34,191 nucleotides of DNA from Chlamydiales bacterium (lineage in GTDB: Bacteria; Chlamydiota; Chlamydiia; Chlamydiales; JAAKFR01). Numbering within the stretch: position 1 is the stretch's first letter; each line of letters begins with the position of its first letter. The stretch lies in the NCBI GenBank assembly GCA_022601445.1, contig JAJACP010000013.1, forward strand, positions 1 through 34,191. Reading direction: 5' to 3'. The notes beneath the pieces were generated by a model, which was not told where the DNA came from, ran no database searches, and worked only from the letters and a program-made list of their open reading frames with translations. Positions 7,314 to 15,418 of this stretch are shown here, piece after piece. The position numbers were made by a program, and so were the translations under genes.

Positions 7314-8105
7314 TTGAGTTTGGACGATAAAAAAGCAAAGGAGGATCTCTGGAAGCGCTTCCATGAAACAGGGAAGACAGAATACCGAGATGAGCTCATT
7401 GTGAAGAACCTCTATCTAGTTAAATATGTGGTGGGGCGGTTAGGAGCGGGCCTTCCGAATCATGTCAAACTCGATGATCTCTATTCGTCAGGCGTAACCG
7501 GGTTGATTAGAGCGGTCGAAAAATACGATTCGACCCGTAACAGCAAATTTGAGAGTTATGCCTCTTTATTGATCAAGGGAGCGATTATTGATGAAATGCG
7601 CGCTTTGGACTGGGTGCCACGTAGCGTGCACCAAAAAGCGAATCAACTCTCTACAGCTCAACAAAAGCTTCAGCAGGAGCTTGGACGTGATCCGACCGAT
7701 CAAGAGCTCTCCAAACAGATGGGTGTGAAAGAAGAGGAGCTTGGTGAGTTATTTAACCGGGTCCGTCCGGCCATTCTGATTTCATTGAATGGTGAGGCCA
7801 ATTCTTGTAACGACGATGACAATGCTCCTTTATCTGAGCGCATTGCTGATGCGAAGGCGGAGACAAGTTTTGAGCGTGCTGAGCGCAACGAGTGTGCGGC
7901 GCTTTTAGCAGAGGCAATTGACAATCTTCCGGATCAAGAGCGGCAAGTGCTTCAGCTCTATTATTATGAGGAGTTGATGCTCAAAGAGATTGGGAAGGTG
8001 ATGGGTTTGAGTGAATCACGTATTTCACAGATTCACACCAAGGCACTTTTAAAGATGCGCTCTCGCTTGCAGCCTATTGCCAGCGAGATCGGAAAGCCTC
8101 TCTAG
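7314..8105 (+). CDS. fliA: RNA polymerase sigma factor FliA (sigma-28)
   Basis: A 263-residue sigma-70-family factor of the FliA/WhiG group. Sigma region 2 is visible from about 25 to 105 (LVKYVVGRLGAGLP, DLYSSGVTGLIRAVEKYD, then MRALDWVPRSVHQKA), region 3 at about 110-150, and region 4 at about 205-255 (LPDQERQVLQLYYYEELMLKEIG, then the helix-turn-helix LSESRISQIHTKAL). In Chlamydia sigma-28 transcribes late genes such as hctB. Start: TTG at 7314 or 7320; no ATG is available near the N-terminal domain. It follows flhF by 43 bp. I see no clear sigma-28 promoter (TAAAGTTT-N11-GCCGATAA) upstream. Confidence 0.95.
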   Translation: MSLDDKKAKEDLWKRFHETGKTEYRDELIVKNLYLVKYVVGRLGAGLPNHVKLDDLYSSGVTGLIRAVEKYDSTRNSKFESYASLLIKGAIIDEMRALDWVPRSVHQKANQLSTAQQKLQQELGRDPTDQELSKQMGVKEEELGELFNRVRPAILISLNGEANSCNDDDNAPLSERIADAKAETSFERAERNECAALLAEAIDNLPDQERQVLQLYYYEELMLKEIGKVMGLSESRISQIHTKALLKMRSRLQPIASEIGKPL

Positions 8106-8145
8106 CTGGTTTTTAAGGAAAAATTCCGCACTTTTCTCAAATCTT

Positions 8146-8175
8146 TTGTAACAAATCCTTCTGTGAGCTTAAACT
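8146..8175 (+). promoter_or_regulatory. Candidate promoter of the unknown-gene cluster at 8.2 kb
   Basis: TTGTAA (8146-8151), an 18-bp spacer and TAAACT (8170-8175) precede the ATG at 8201 with room for a 15-20-nt leader and the Shine-Dalgarno AGGGGAGA. Confidence 0.4.
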
Positions 8176-8200
8176 GCCCTTTATCTGCAGGGGAGAACAT

Positions 8201-10069
8201 ATGACATCTGCCTCCAATCATTTAGGTAATCTAGCGATTTTAAGTCCTTACGAGCATATCAAGCTTTGTCAAGTTCCTTATGTGAGACATAACCTAAAAG
8301 AGCATATTGCCCAGCACCTTCCCAATTTGGAGTATGTCACCCATTTTGAGCGACATCATAAGCAGGTTGTTTTCTTACGTGATAAAGCAACTGGTTTGCT
8401 CACCATGGCCATTGAAGGGAGCGTGCCTCCAACAGCCCTGGATATTATCCGTAACCCAAGAAGATTTGGAGCGCATTGGTTTCGCAATCTCGAAGATGGG
8501 ATCGGAACGAGCTCTGCTACTTCTTTTGGCAAAGAGATCGCAAAAGTTCAAGAAGCTGTTGGAAAAGTAGACGTAACGTCGAATCACTCTGGGGCAGCCT
8601 TTGTTGCTAGCCATGCCGATGTTCGTGATCAGCTAGATGAGGCAGCAAAACTCGCCATTGCTCCTCACATTAAACAGCCCGATGAGGATACGGTGATTAT
8701 TCGACCCGAGCACTGCCCTTTGGACGATCCTATTTTAAACCGGCATGGCCACCAAGAATACAGAGTTCCTGGAGAACACGGTCTGAAGTCGATTAAGGAA
8801 ACTCACGTTTCTCCTTTTGACCTGGACGATGAAAGCATTGACTTATCTAGATATGGGGTCATTTCACCCGACACTAGGTGGGGTGACATTCACCCAGACC
8901 TAGGCTATTTGGATTTTATAGAGGGAGTTGATCAAGGACCAAAAAGGGCTGCTCATCAGATACAAGCACGTAGAAATAGGTATGAGGCACTTAAACAACG
9001 GAGTCGGTGGAATTTATCCCGTTTGAAAAAAGGTCACGTTCTTGAAGATATTGAGAGATTGGAGGACGATTTTAAACGCGCTTACGGCATGACAGTCGAA
9101 GAATTTCAGATTAAAGAGCGTGAGCAGTTGCCTGTTAAACAGGTTTCTGCCAATGCGTATCCCCAAGCCAGCTTTAATTCTGTTGAGGAAGCTCAAGCGC
9201 ACTTTGAAAAAGTCATTCAAGAAGAAATCTATGCAAAAAAGGCTAAGAAAGGAGAGCCGTGCAACAAACATGGCCATCCAAAAAGTCATAGAGAAAGGAC
9301 CAAGGCCAAAGACAAAGCGGCAAAAGAGGTTTTAACTGATCCTCGTTTTTTAAAAGAAGCGGAAGCCATTCGAGCAAAGAATAGGGCCGATCAAGAGGTG
9401 GCAATGGGTCGAGCTGTAATCGCTCCGGTCGATAAAATCGATCATGATCCAAAGGTTGATGATGTCTCCCCTAGTCAAGATTCTGAACCGACCCCCAAAG
9501 TCGAAACGGGTTCAGAAGAAGAGAGTCAGCCATTACCAAAAGAAGGTGAGGATGATGTTGCTCATGTAGGAGCCCTTTCGGGTGTTGCCCAAACAGCCAG
9601 TCATACTTTTTTTTCGTCGCTGACTCATCATGTCTTTTTCACCTCTTTCACAAATTATTTAAAAGCGCCAGAAGATAGACAGTCTGCTTCTGAAATGGCT
9701 TGTGAGGTTATCACGGAATCAGCTAGCAGCGCAGTCCAAAGCGGAGCTCTTCACTTTGTCGGAAATATCGTTGGTCATGGAGTTGTTGGCTTTTTGGGTG
9801 CCACTGTCACAGTTGGGACTCAGTTAGTGACTGCCGGTCGAAACGTGTATCAGCTATTTACAAACACGACAGTCGAGGAGAAGACCCTCATTACCCTTCC
9901 TCTAGATCAGCGGATGTGTTGTGCCTTGACTCCATTAGAGCCTCCCGTGCTAGCGGATATGCCCGGAGTAACAGGCTCTGTGTTACGTAAGCGCAGTGAA
10001 AGAAGAGCCTCTCATATGCCGCAGGAAGATCTCGATGATCTGATTCTTCAGCAGTTTAAAAGAGGTTAA
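8201..10069 (+). CDS. Hypothetical protein with C-terminal hydrophobic hairpin
   Basis: A 622-residue protein I do not recognise. Residues 1-300 are polar and globular-looking, with many His/Asp. Residues about 280-480 are highly charged and helical, probably coiled-coil. A glycine-rich hydrophobic stretch at about 510-547 (FVGNIVGHGVVGFLGA, then VTVGTQLV) could insert into a membrane. There is no N-terminal signal peptide. The Shine-Dalgarno AGGGGAGA is strong. The next gene starts 3 bp after its stop, so the two are co-transcribed. The charged middle plus late hydrophobic hairpin is compatible with a type III effector, but that is inference. A faint lipase-like pattern in the first 140 residues is discussed under rejected items. 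Confidence 0.8.
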   Translation: MTSASNHLGNLAILSPYEHIKLCQVPYVRHNLKEHIAQHLPNLEYVTHFERHHKQVVFLRDKATGLLTMAIEGSVPPTALDIIRNPRRFGAHWFRNLEDGIGTSSATSFGKEIAKVQEAVGKVDVTSNHSGAAFVASHADVRDQLDEAAKLAIAPHIKQPDEDTVIIRPEHCPLDDPILNRHGHQEYRVPGEHGLKSIKETHVSPFDLDDESIDLSRYGVISPDTRWGDIHPDLGYLDFIEGVDQGPKRAAHQIQARRNRYEALKQRSRWNLSRLKKGHVLEDIERLEDDFKRAYGMTVEEFQIKEREQLPVKQVSANAYPQASFNSVEEAQAHFEKVIQEEIYAKKAKKGEPCNKHGHPKSHRERTKAKDKAAKEVLTDPRFLKEAEAIRAKNRADQEVAMGRAVIAPVDKIDHDPKVDDVSPSQDSEPTPKVETGSEEESQPLPKEGEDDVAHVGALSGVAQTASHTFFSSLTHHVFFTSFTNYLKAPEDRQSASEMACEVITESASSAVQSGALHFVGNIVGHGVVGFLGATVTVGTQLVTAGRNVYQLFTNTTVEEKTLITLPLDQRMCCALTPLEPPVLADMPGVTGSVLRKRSERRASHMPQEDLDDLILQQFKRG

Positions 10070-10072
10070 ATC

Positions 10073-11077
10073 ATGGCAGCGATTTCAGTTAGCGCTTCCC
10101 TAGTTTCAGCTGGCTGTGAGGTTCATGAAATGGGGGTACTCACATATGACCCAAAACAGGGTATGCCTTTTATTGGGAGCATGATAGAGGCTGAAAGGAG
10201 GACTGCATTTATAGAATGGGATACGTATACCCGAGCTACAAAAAATGCCGAGAGAGTGCTTAATCAGTCCACATGGCATCAAATTGTTCCTGTAGGAAAA
10301 AGCGGTGTGGGTACTGCTGTGGTCCTGTCTGGACCTGCTGGATGGGGAGGAGCCTCTGCATTGGGGTGTTTGGTATCAGGAGTTTCTCTTCTTAAAAGTT
10401 GTCAAGATCGCCAAGAGCATGAAAAGCAAGCGTGTCGACAGGTGCTGGCTGTAGTCGCTCGGATGGCATGCGAGAAGCTCGCTCGCCTTCCTCGCTATTA
10501 TGATCAAGCAAGAGCAGAGAGTCAACGTTTGCAACGTGAAAACGGGAAATTAGAAGAAATCATTCGTGGTTGGACAGCACACTCGTTTGAGGCCCTCACT
10601 TATGAGGGCATGGAAAGAGCAAGAGCGGCGCTGCTTCTAAAATTAGAAAGGCACGACGGGTGTGGTCAAATTAAATCCAAATATCCAGAGCTGGAAGTAT
10701 GTCGGGTCTCTTTGTTGAGATTCCAGATTCGTGTAGACGACTCATATCAGGTGGTAGCAAACCTTGAGAAAAAAGTTGCTAAACAGTTGAATCTTATTCA
10801 AGAAGAGTGTGGGCAGCCCAGACAGCTTAGAAAAATGGTGCATCGTGTTTCGGCTCTTTTTTCAGATCTACGTGATGTGATACAAGACGCATCGTGGATC
10901 CTTTCGGATAGAGAATACTACGCTCTGAAAGGTCGGCTCTTAAGGATCCAAGAATCGTTTGCCAGCCTATTCGAGGCGAGTTCATTGTACAGATTGGTTC
11001 GAGGTGTTTTCTTGAGCCGCAGTGCAATTGAGGAGTTTTGCTCTCAGGAATCAAATAGGAATAGCTGCCATTTCTGA
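10073..11077 (+). CDS. Hypothetical coiled-coil protein with glycine-rich hydrophobic segment
   Basis: A 334-residue protein of unknown function. A small-residue hydrophobic stretch at about 80-105 (GVGTAVVLSGPAGWGG, then CLVSGVSLL) is followed by long charged helices (about 110-310) with heptad-like leucine spacing. It begins 3 bp after the stop of the preceding 622-residue gene, so expression is likely coupled. Its last 56 bp overlap the next gene in another frame. The shared features with the upstream gene (hydrophobic hairpin, long helices, no signal peptide) suggest the two act together, but no family is recognised. Confidence 0.75.
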   Translation: MAAISVSASLVSAGCEVHEMGVLTYDPKQGMPFIGSMIEAERRTAFIEWDTYTRATKNAERVLNQSTWHQIVPVGKSGVGTAVVLSGPAGWGGASALGCLVSGVSLLKSCQDRQEHEKQACRQVLAVVARMACEKLARLPRYYDQARAESQRLQRENGKLEEIIRGWTAHSFEALTYEGMERARAALLLKLERHDGCGQIKSKYPELEVCRVSLLRFQIRVDDSYQVVANLEKKVAKQLNLIQEECGQPRQLRKMVHRVSALFSDLRDVIQDASWILSDREYYALKGRLLRIQESFASLFEASSLYRLVRGVFLSRSAIEEFCSQESNRNSCHF

Positions 11078-11789
11078 GTCCCTTGACGCTCAATTTATTC
11101 AACTTACCAAACAAATTGCTGGAGAAACGGCTGAAGATGTGCCGGCTACCTGGATGGAGTACGTGCGCTTTTCCTTGTACTCTTTATGGCGCAAGGAGGG
11201 AGTGCACCCTTTGCCTGCAGAGCGTTTTGATTCACTTAGAGCGGCATTAAACGCCTATCCCGATCATGGAGAGGTTATCGACGAGGCGCTTGCGTGCTTG
11301 GATCAATTGCAGGAGATGCATCGCCGCCATGCGAAATGTATACAGCATGTCAAACTGATTCTTCCTGCGGTCAGACAATTAGATGCGGTCAAAAAAACAG
11401 TTGTAGAACTGATTGAGATGAATGGGATTTTAGAAGAAACACGGCGAACTTTAAGTGAAACACGAGATACTTTTGTTAAGCAAACAAAAGAGTTTTTATT
11501 ATTTAAAGAAAACTGTTTGAAAATTGAAAAATTACATGCTTTTATGGAGGATTTGGTTAAGCGACAGCATACATTTTTATCCAGATTTCATGAGCTCAGG
11601 TTAGGAAAGCGGGTGAAGCTAGGGAGTCATTGTTTTCAGTTACGCTGTGAGATTGGGGAGCAAGCGATTCAATTTAAAGTGACGAATCTTGAAGACTATT
11701 CTAGTTTAAGTGAAAGCGTTAGGCGCAACCAGTTGATCGAGGGACTTGAGCGAGATCGGAAAGCCTTTGTAAGAATGCGGGCGATCTAG
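11022..11789 (+). CDS. Hypothetical helical protein; start uncertain
   Basis: This frame gives 255 residues, mainly helical with coiled-coil-like leucine spacing at about 80-190, and no recognised domain. Its start is doubtful: GTG at 11022 or TTG at 11028 lies inside the upstream gene, no convincing Shine-Dalgarno sequence is present, and the first in-frame ATG (11154) would remove about 44 residues. One alternative is that it is the displaced C-terminal part of the upstream protein after a frameshift. Its 3' end overlaps the convergent nlpC-like gene by 84 bp. Confidence 0.65.
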   Translation: MQLRSFALRNQIGIAAISESLDAQFIQLTKQIAGETAEDVPATWMEYVRFSLYSLWRKEGVHPLPAERFDSLRAALNAYPDHGEVIDEALACLDQLQEMHRRHAKCIQHVKLILPAVRQLDAVKKTVVELIEMNGILEETRRTLSETRDTFVKQTKEFLLFKENCLKIEKLHAFMEDLVKRQHTFLSRFHELRLGKRVKLGSHCFQLRCEIGEQAIQFKVTNLEDYSSLSESVRRNQLIEGLERDRKAFVRMRAI

Positions 11790-12476
11790 AAAGTGCCACC
11801 TGCCTCCCTCTTCCCATATGTCCACGCCCTCTTTAAGTAGACGTACCTTTTTGCCTGTTTCGGGAGATTCCATAAAAAGACGCTCGGAGAGTTTGAGAAT
11901 CACATGAGAAACACGCTTCTCTTTGGCAAGATATAAAGGATCTCCAGGCTCCAAAACAGAAATCGGTGTGCCAGCTAAATATTGATCATGAGCGTCACGT
12001 GGTATTGAGATATTTTGCGCTCTATAGAGAAGATCGATTAACCCTGAACAGTCCGGGTTGCGGCTGCAGCGTCCACCCCAAAGGTAAGGAGCCTCTAAAA
12101 AGAGTTTTGCTTCCTCAACCAGCTGCTCGCGATCAAAGTGTGTGGAAAGAGGACGCGCTCCCTCAATCGGCTCTTCTAGATACGTTCCATACGAGTAGTG
12201 AGGGGAAGAGACGATGACGTAGCGGGGGGTGAAGGTCTTTTCATGGAGCTCTGAGCGGCGAACCCATCCTTCGTAAGAGTGCCACTGTTTTTCAGGAGTG
12301 AAACGACGTTGCTCGCACGCAGCTACACGCGCCCATTCGTCTTGGAGCTCAAGTATTTCAACCTTTTCATTAAAAATGAGTTGAGAGTCACGTAGGTCGT
12401 TGTGGTCGTAGTTTTTGGGAAGAAGGTCTTGTGGTTCCCGTCTTAAATCGATAATAGGGAGAGCGACTTGGGCCAT
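11706..12476 (-). CDS. NlpC/P60-family peptidoglycan hydrolase with SH3-like N-terminus
   Basis: The protein has 256 residues. Residues about 1-105 look like one or two SH3b-type wall-binding domains. Residues about 115-256 form an NlpC/P60 papain-like domain: YLWGGR before the active-site Cys in NPDCSGLIDLLYRA (about 144), and the catalytic His in RVSHVIL (about 191). Such enzymes usually cleave the D-Glu-meso-DAP bond of stem peptides. It is the last gene of the minus-strand DAP operon, overlapping dapL by 34 bp, which fits a role in the slender septal peptidoglycan of chlamydiae. No secretion signal is evident. The 3' end overlaps the convergent gene by 84 bp. Confidence 0.9.
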   Translation of the reverse strand: MAQVALPIIDLRREPQDLLPKNYDHNDLRDSQLIFNEKVEILELQDEWARVAACEQRRFTPEKQWHSYEGWVRRSELHEKTFTPRYVIVSSPHYSYGTYLEEPIEGARPLSTHFDREQLVEEAKLFLEAPYLWGGRCSRNPDCSGLIDLLYRAQNISIPRDAHDQYLAGTPISVLEPGDPLYLAKEKRVSHVILKLSERLFMESPETGKKVRLLKEGVDIWEEGGRWHFLDRPHSYKGFPISLKSLDQLVAPNAFT

Positions 12477-13618
12477 TGTGTTTGGATCCGTTCGACAGCG
12501 TTGATGATGTTTTGCCTCTGTCCAAAGGCGCTAAAGCGTAAAAAACCCTCTCCGGAGCTGCCAAAACCAGAGCCTGGGGTGGTGATGATTCCTGTTTCTT
12601 CTAAAAGCATTTGAAAGAGGTCCCAGCTGTTTTCTTTACCAAAATCGACCCAGAGGTAAGGAGCGTTTTCTCCTCCATAGATGGGAAAGCCTTTGGGTCC
12701 TAAAGCGCTGCGGATCAGCATTGCATTTTCTAGGTAAAAGGAGCAAAGCGTTTGGATTTCGTGAGGATGCTCGAGAGCAGCAACCCCTCCTGCTTGTGAA
12801 AGAATAGAGGCTCCGTTAAAAAACGTGGTGACAATACGGCGATAGTCATCACGGATTGAGCCTCCCTCTTTATAGGTTAGCGTGCTCGGCACGACGCTCC
12901 ATCCGAGCCGTACGCCCGTAAATCCAATCAGTTTAGAGAAAGAAGAGACTTCAATGGCCACCTCTTCTGCCCCCTCAATTTCATAGATCGAGCGGGGAAG
13001 AGAGGGGTCCTGGATAAATCCCGAGTAAGCGGCATCAAAAACAATCAGAGCTCCTTTGGCGTGTGCCCACTCAACCAGATAGCGGAGCTGCGCGTGTGTG
13101 GCAACGGATCCAGTTGGATTGTTGGGACTACAGATAAAAAGAAGTGAAGCTTCATCTGGAAGGGTCTCTGGAAAGAAATTGTTTTTGGGTGAGCAGTCGA
13201 GATACAGCACCTGTTGATTGAGTAGAAGGCCCGCATCGACATAGACGGGATAAGTGGGATTTTGGACAGCACTGGTGACTCCAGAGCCAAAAAGGATTTG
13301 GAGGCGGCCGATATCACACTTAGCGCCGTCAGAGATAAAAATGTCTTCTGGAGAAATCGTGTCTTGATAGAGATGGTACGCAATTTTCTCTCGGAGGCTT
13401 TGATTGCCTTGCTCAGCTCCATACCCACGGTATCCAGACCTTGTGCCCTGATCACGTGCAGCTTTTTCGAGCGCCTCAACAACAGAAAGGGGAATCGGTT
13501 CTGAGGTGTCTCCCACACTTAGGCTAATTAGATCTGAAAAGGGAGCGGCTCTGCGCATCACCTCGGGAAAGAGATAGCTGGGGTTTAAACGAGAAAAATG
13601 GGGATTACGCTTAACCAA
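12443..13618 (-). CDS. dapL: LL-diaminopimelate aminotransferase
   Basis: A 391-residue fold-type I PLP aminotransferase. Evidence: GDTSEPIP near the N-terminus, SGYRGYGAEQGNQSLREKI, the SPNNPTG motif (about 164-170), FDAAYSGF with the cofactor Asp, and the PLP lysine in SFSKLIGFTGVRLGW (about 230). DapL converts tetrahydrodipicolinate directly to LL-DAP using glutamate, replacing DapD/C/E; this is the route known in Chlamydiae and plants. The start is a TTG at 13618 placed 6 nt after a strong Shine-Dalgarno AGGAGGG and overlapping the asd stop by 8 bp. The length fits the family. Confidence is raised by the adjoining dapB, dapA and asd. Confidence 0.95.
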   Translation of the reverse strand: MVKRNPHFSRLNPSYLFPEVMRRAAPFSDLISLSVGDTSEPIPLSVVEALEKAARDQGTRSGYRGYGAEQGNQSLREKIAYHLYQDTISPEDIFISDGAKCDIGRLQILFGSGVTSAVQNPTYPVYVDAGLLLNQQVLYLDCSPKNNFFPETLPDEASLLFICSPNNPTGSVATHAQLRYLVEWAHAKGALIVFDAAYSGFIQDPSLPRSIYEIEGAEEVAIEVSSFSKLIGFTGVRLGWSVVPSTLTYKEGGSIRDDYRRIVTTFFNGASILSQAGGVAALEHPHEIQTLCSFYLENAMLIRSALGPKGFPIYGGENAPYLWVDFGKENSWDLFQMLLEETGIITTPGSGFGSSGEGFLRFSAFGQRQNIINAVERIQTQWPKSLSLLSI

Positions 13619-14567
13619 GGTGTCCCTCCTGTTTCAGTAATTCAGCGGTTAAAACGCCTCCTCCGGCGCCTCCACGTATCGTGTTGTGAGAGAGCGCGAC
13701 AAAACGCCACTCCAGGAGGGGGCAGTGGCGGAGCCGACCCACTGTAACACTCATACCTTCTCCAGCATCTCTGTCTAAACGGGTTTGAGGACGTGCGGGA
13801 TCATCGCAATAAATCACAGGGTAGCGTGGTGCGGAAGGAAGAGTAAGCGCGTTCGGCTGATTCCATTCAGCCAGAATATCTTCGTAGGAGAGAGGGTACT
13901 CAAAGGCCACTGAGACGCACGCCATGTGGCCATGGATTACAGGAATGCGGTTGCAGTGAGCTGAGATGGGAAAACGGGCTTCTAAGATTTTCAGAGGCTC
14001 GTTTTCGAGTTTTTCTTCTTCCCCGTCAATCAAGGGGATCACATTGCCTTCAATCTCTTGAGAGAGAAGGCCGCTATGACCGGCTCCACTCATTGCCTGC
14101 AATGTTGTGACCGAAAGGCCGCAGATATTTGCCTTCCGGTGGAGGGGAGCCAAGGGGAGGAGAAACGCTTGCAGTGCGCAGTTGGGCTTGGTAATGAGTT
14201 TGCCTGTGAGGTGATGCGCGTTGATTTCAGGGATAATGATAGGCGCGCTTCCTCTGTGACACGAAGCACTTGAAATCACAGTGGATCCGGCTTCTACGAG
14301 CTTGGGCTCATAAACTGCGGCTAACGTATTGGGAAGTGCTGAAAAGATGAGGGGACACGGCTCAAAATTTTCAAGGGAGCTCAGGGAGTACCCTTCGGGG
14401 ATCGGCTTTGAAGCGTGCCAACGACTCTGTACAGCTTGCTTGTACGAAGGGGAGGCGTGGGTTGCAGCTAAGCTTTTGATCTCAAACCAAGGATGGTCGT
14501 GCAATAAAGCAACATATTGCTGTCCAATGACCCCTGTTGCACCCAGAATACCAACCGGAATTTTCAT
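13611..14567 (-). CDS. asd: Aspartate-semialdehyde dehydrogenase
   Basis: A 318-residue NADP-dependent enzyme that reduces aspartyl phosphate to aspartate semialdehyde. The N-terminus GILGATGVIGQQY is the Rossmann loop. The catalytic Cys lies in KPNCALQAF (about residue 145), and SALPN and SGAGHSGLLSQEI follow family patterns. Start: the ATG at 14567 overlaps the dapA stop (ATGA) and has an AAGGA Shine-Dalgarno. The frame stays open further upstream to 14702, but that part is inside dapA and does not look like Asd. It supplies the substrate for DapA, the gene just before it. No aspartokinase gene (lysC) is in this operon. Confidence 0.93.
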   Translation of the reverse strand: MKIPVGILGATGVIGQQYVALLHDHPWFEIKSLAATHASPSYKQAVQSRWHASKPIPEGYSLSSLENFEPCPLIFSALPNTLAAVYEPKLVEAGSTVISSASCHRGSAPIIIPEINAHHLTGKLITKPNCALQAFLLPLAPLHRKANICGLSVTTLQAMSGAGHSGLLSQEIEGNVIPLIDGEEEKLENEPLKILEARFPISAHCNRIPVIHGHMACVSVAFEYPLSYEDILAEWNQPNALTLPSAPRYPVIYCDDPARPQTRLDRDAGEGMSVTVGRLRHCPLLEWRFVALSHNTIRGGAGGGVLTAELLKQEGHLG

Positions 14568-15418
14568 ACTAAGTCCTTCACCACCTTTTGGAGGGGAGCC
14601 AGATATGTGTTGTGGAGAGGAGTGAGTGGAAGACGGGGAGCGCCTGCGGCAAAACCTGCAATGTCCATAGCGGCTTTGATCGGAATCGGGTTGGTCTCCC
14701 AATTGGAGGCTTTGAAAAGGGGGAGAAGCAAGGCATTGATTTGCTGCGCGTGCGCGTAGCTTCCCGCATGGCAGGCGTCCACAAGCTCTTTCATCAGCAT
14801 GGGGACCAGATTACTTGCCACTGAAATCACGCCATCGCCCCCGAGGGCCATGGTAGGAAGTGTCATGAGATCGTCGCCTGCATACACAAGAAATTCGGGG
14901 CGCTCTTTTTTCAGGGCAATCGCCTCTGTAATCTGCTCAATACTCCCTGAAGCTTCTTTAATGCCAATGATCTGGGGGAGCGGTATCAGTCGCTTCAATG
15001 TTTCCGGAGCGAGGTTTACAGAGGTCCTCCCCTGGATGTTGTACAGGATAATCGGAAGAGGAGAGGTTTGGGCCAGAGCTTCAAAGTGGCAGAAGAGACC
15101 TTCTTGGGTGGGTTTATTGTAGTAAGGGGTGACAACAAGGGCCGTGTCTGCTCCATGGTCGGCTGCAAGCTTTATGTTTTCCATTGTTTGAGAGGTCGAG
15201 TTAGCACCGCATCCCACCATAAGCGGGAGCTCTGTTTCGCGGACAATGGTGAGAAAACGCTTTTTTTCGTCTAGGGAGAGGGTGGGTGTCTCGCCAGTTG
15301 TTCCAAGAGCGGCAATCCCATCGACTGCCTGTTGGCGAAATACGTTTTTACGTAAGCCCTCTTCATCGAGACACCCCTCTTCATCGAACGGTGTAATCAG
15401 CGCTGTATAACATGTCAT
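14564..15418 (-). CDS. dapA: 4-hydroxy-tetrahydrodipicolinate synthase
   Basis: A 284-residue TIM-barrel class I aldolase that condenses pyruvate with aspartate semialdehyde. It has the N-terminal ALITPFDEEG, the GTTGETPTLS loop, the proton-relay Tyr in ILYNIQGRTSVNL (about 131), and the Schiff-base Lys in GIKEASGSIEQ (about 155). It begins 38 bp inside the end of dapB and ends overlapping asd by 4 bp. The first committed step of the DAP/lysine branch is therefore encoded next to the enzymes before and after it. Length and motifs are normal. Confidence 0.96.
   Translation of the reverse strand: MTCYTALITPFDEEGCLDEEGLRKNVFRQQAVDGIAALGTTGETPTLSLDEKKRFLTIVRETELPLMVGCGANSTSQTMENIKLAADHGADTALVVTPYYNKPTQEGLFCHFEALAQTSPLPIILYNIQGRTSVNLAPETLKRLIPLPQIIGIKEASGSIEQITEAIALKKERPEFLVYAGDDLMTLPTMALGGDGVISVASNLVPMLMKELVDACHAGSYAHAQQINALLLPLFKASNWETNPIPIKAAMDIAGFAAGAPRLPLTPLHNTYLAPLQKVVKDLV

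Noticed and set aside
8360-8620. Lipase-class-3-like pattern in the 622-residue unknown protein (VVFLRD... then VTSNHSGAA)
   Set aside because: The spacing recalls lipase-3 proteins, but the nucleophile elbow GxSxG is not present and no catalytic Asp/His could be assigned. A structure prediction could revive the idea.
14568-14702. Longer N-terminus of asd starting at 14702
   Set aside because: The extra 45 residues lie inside dapA in another frame and do not resemble Asd, while the ATG at 14567 gives the family's Rossmann start and an ATGA overlap.
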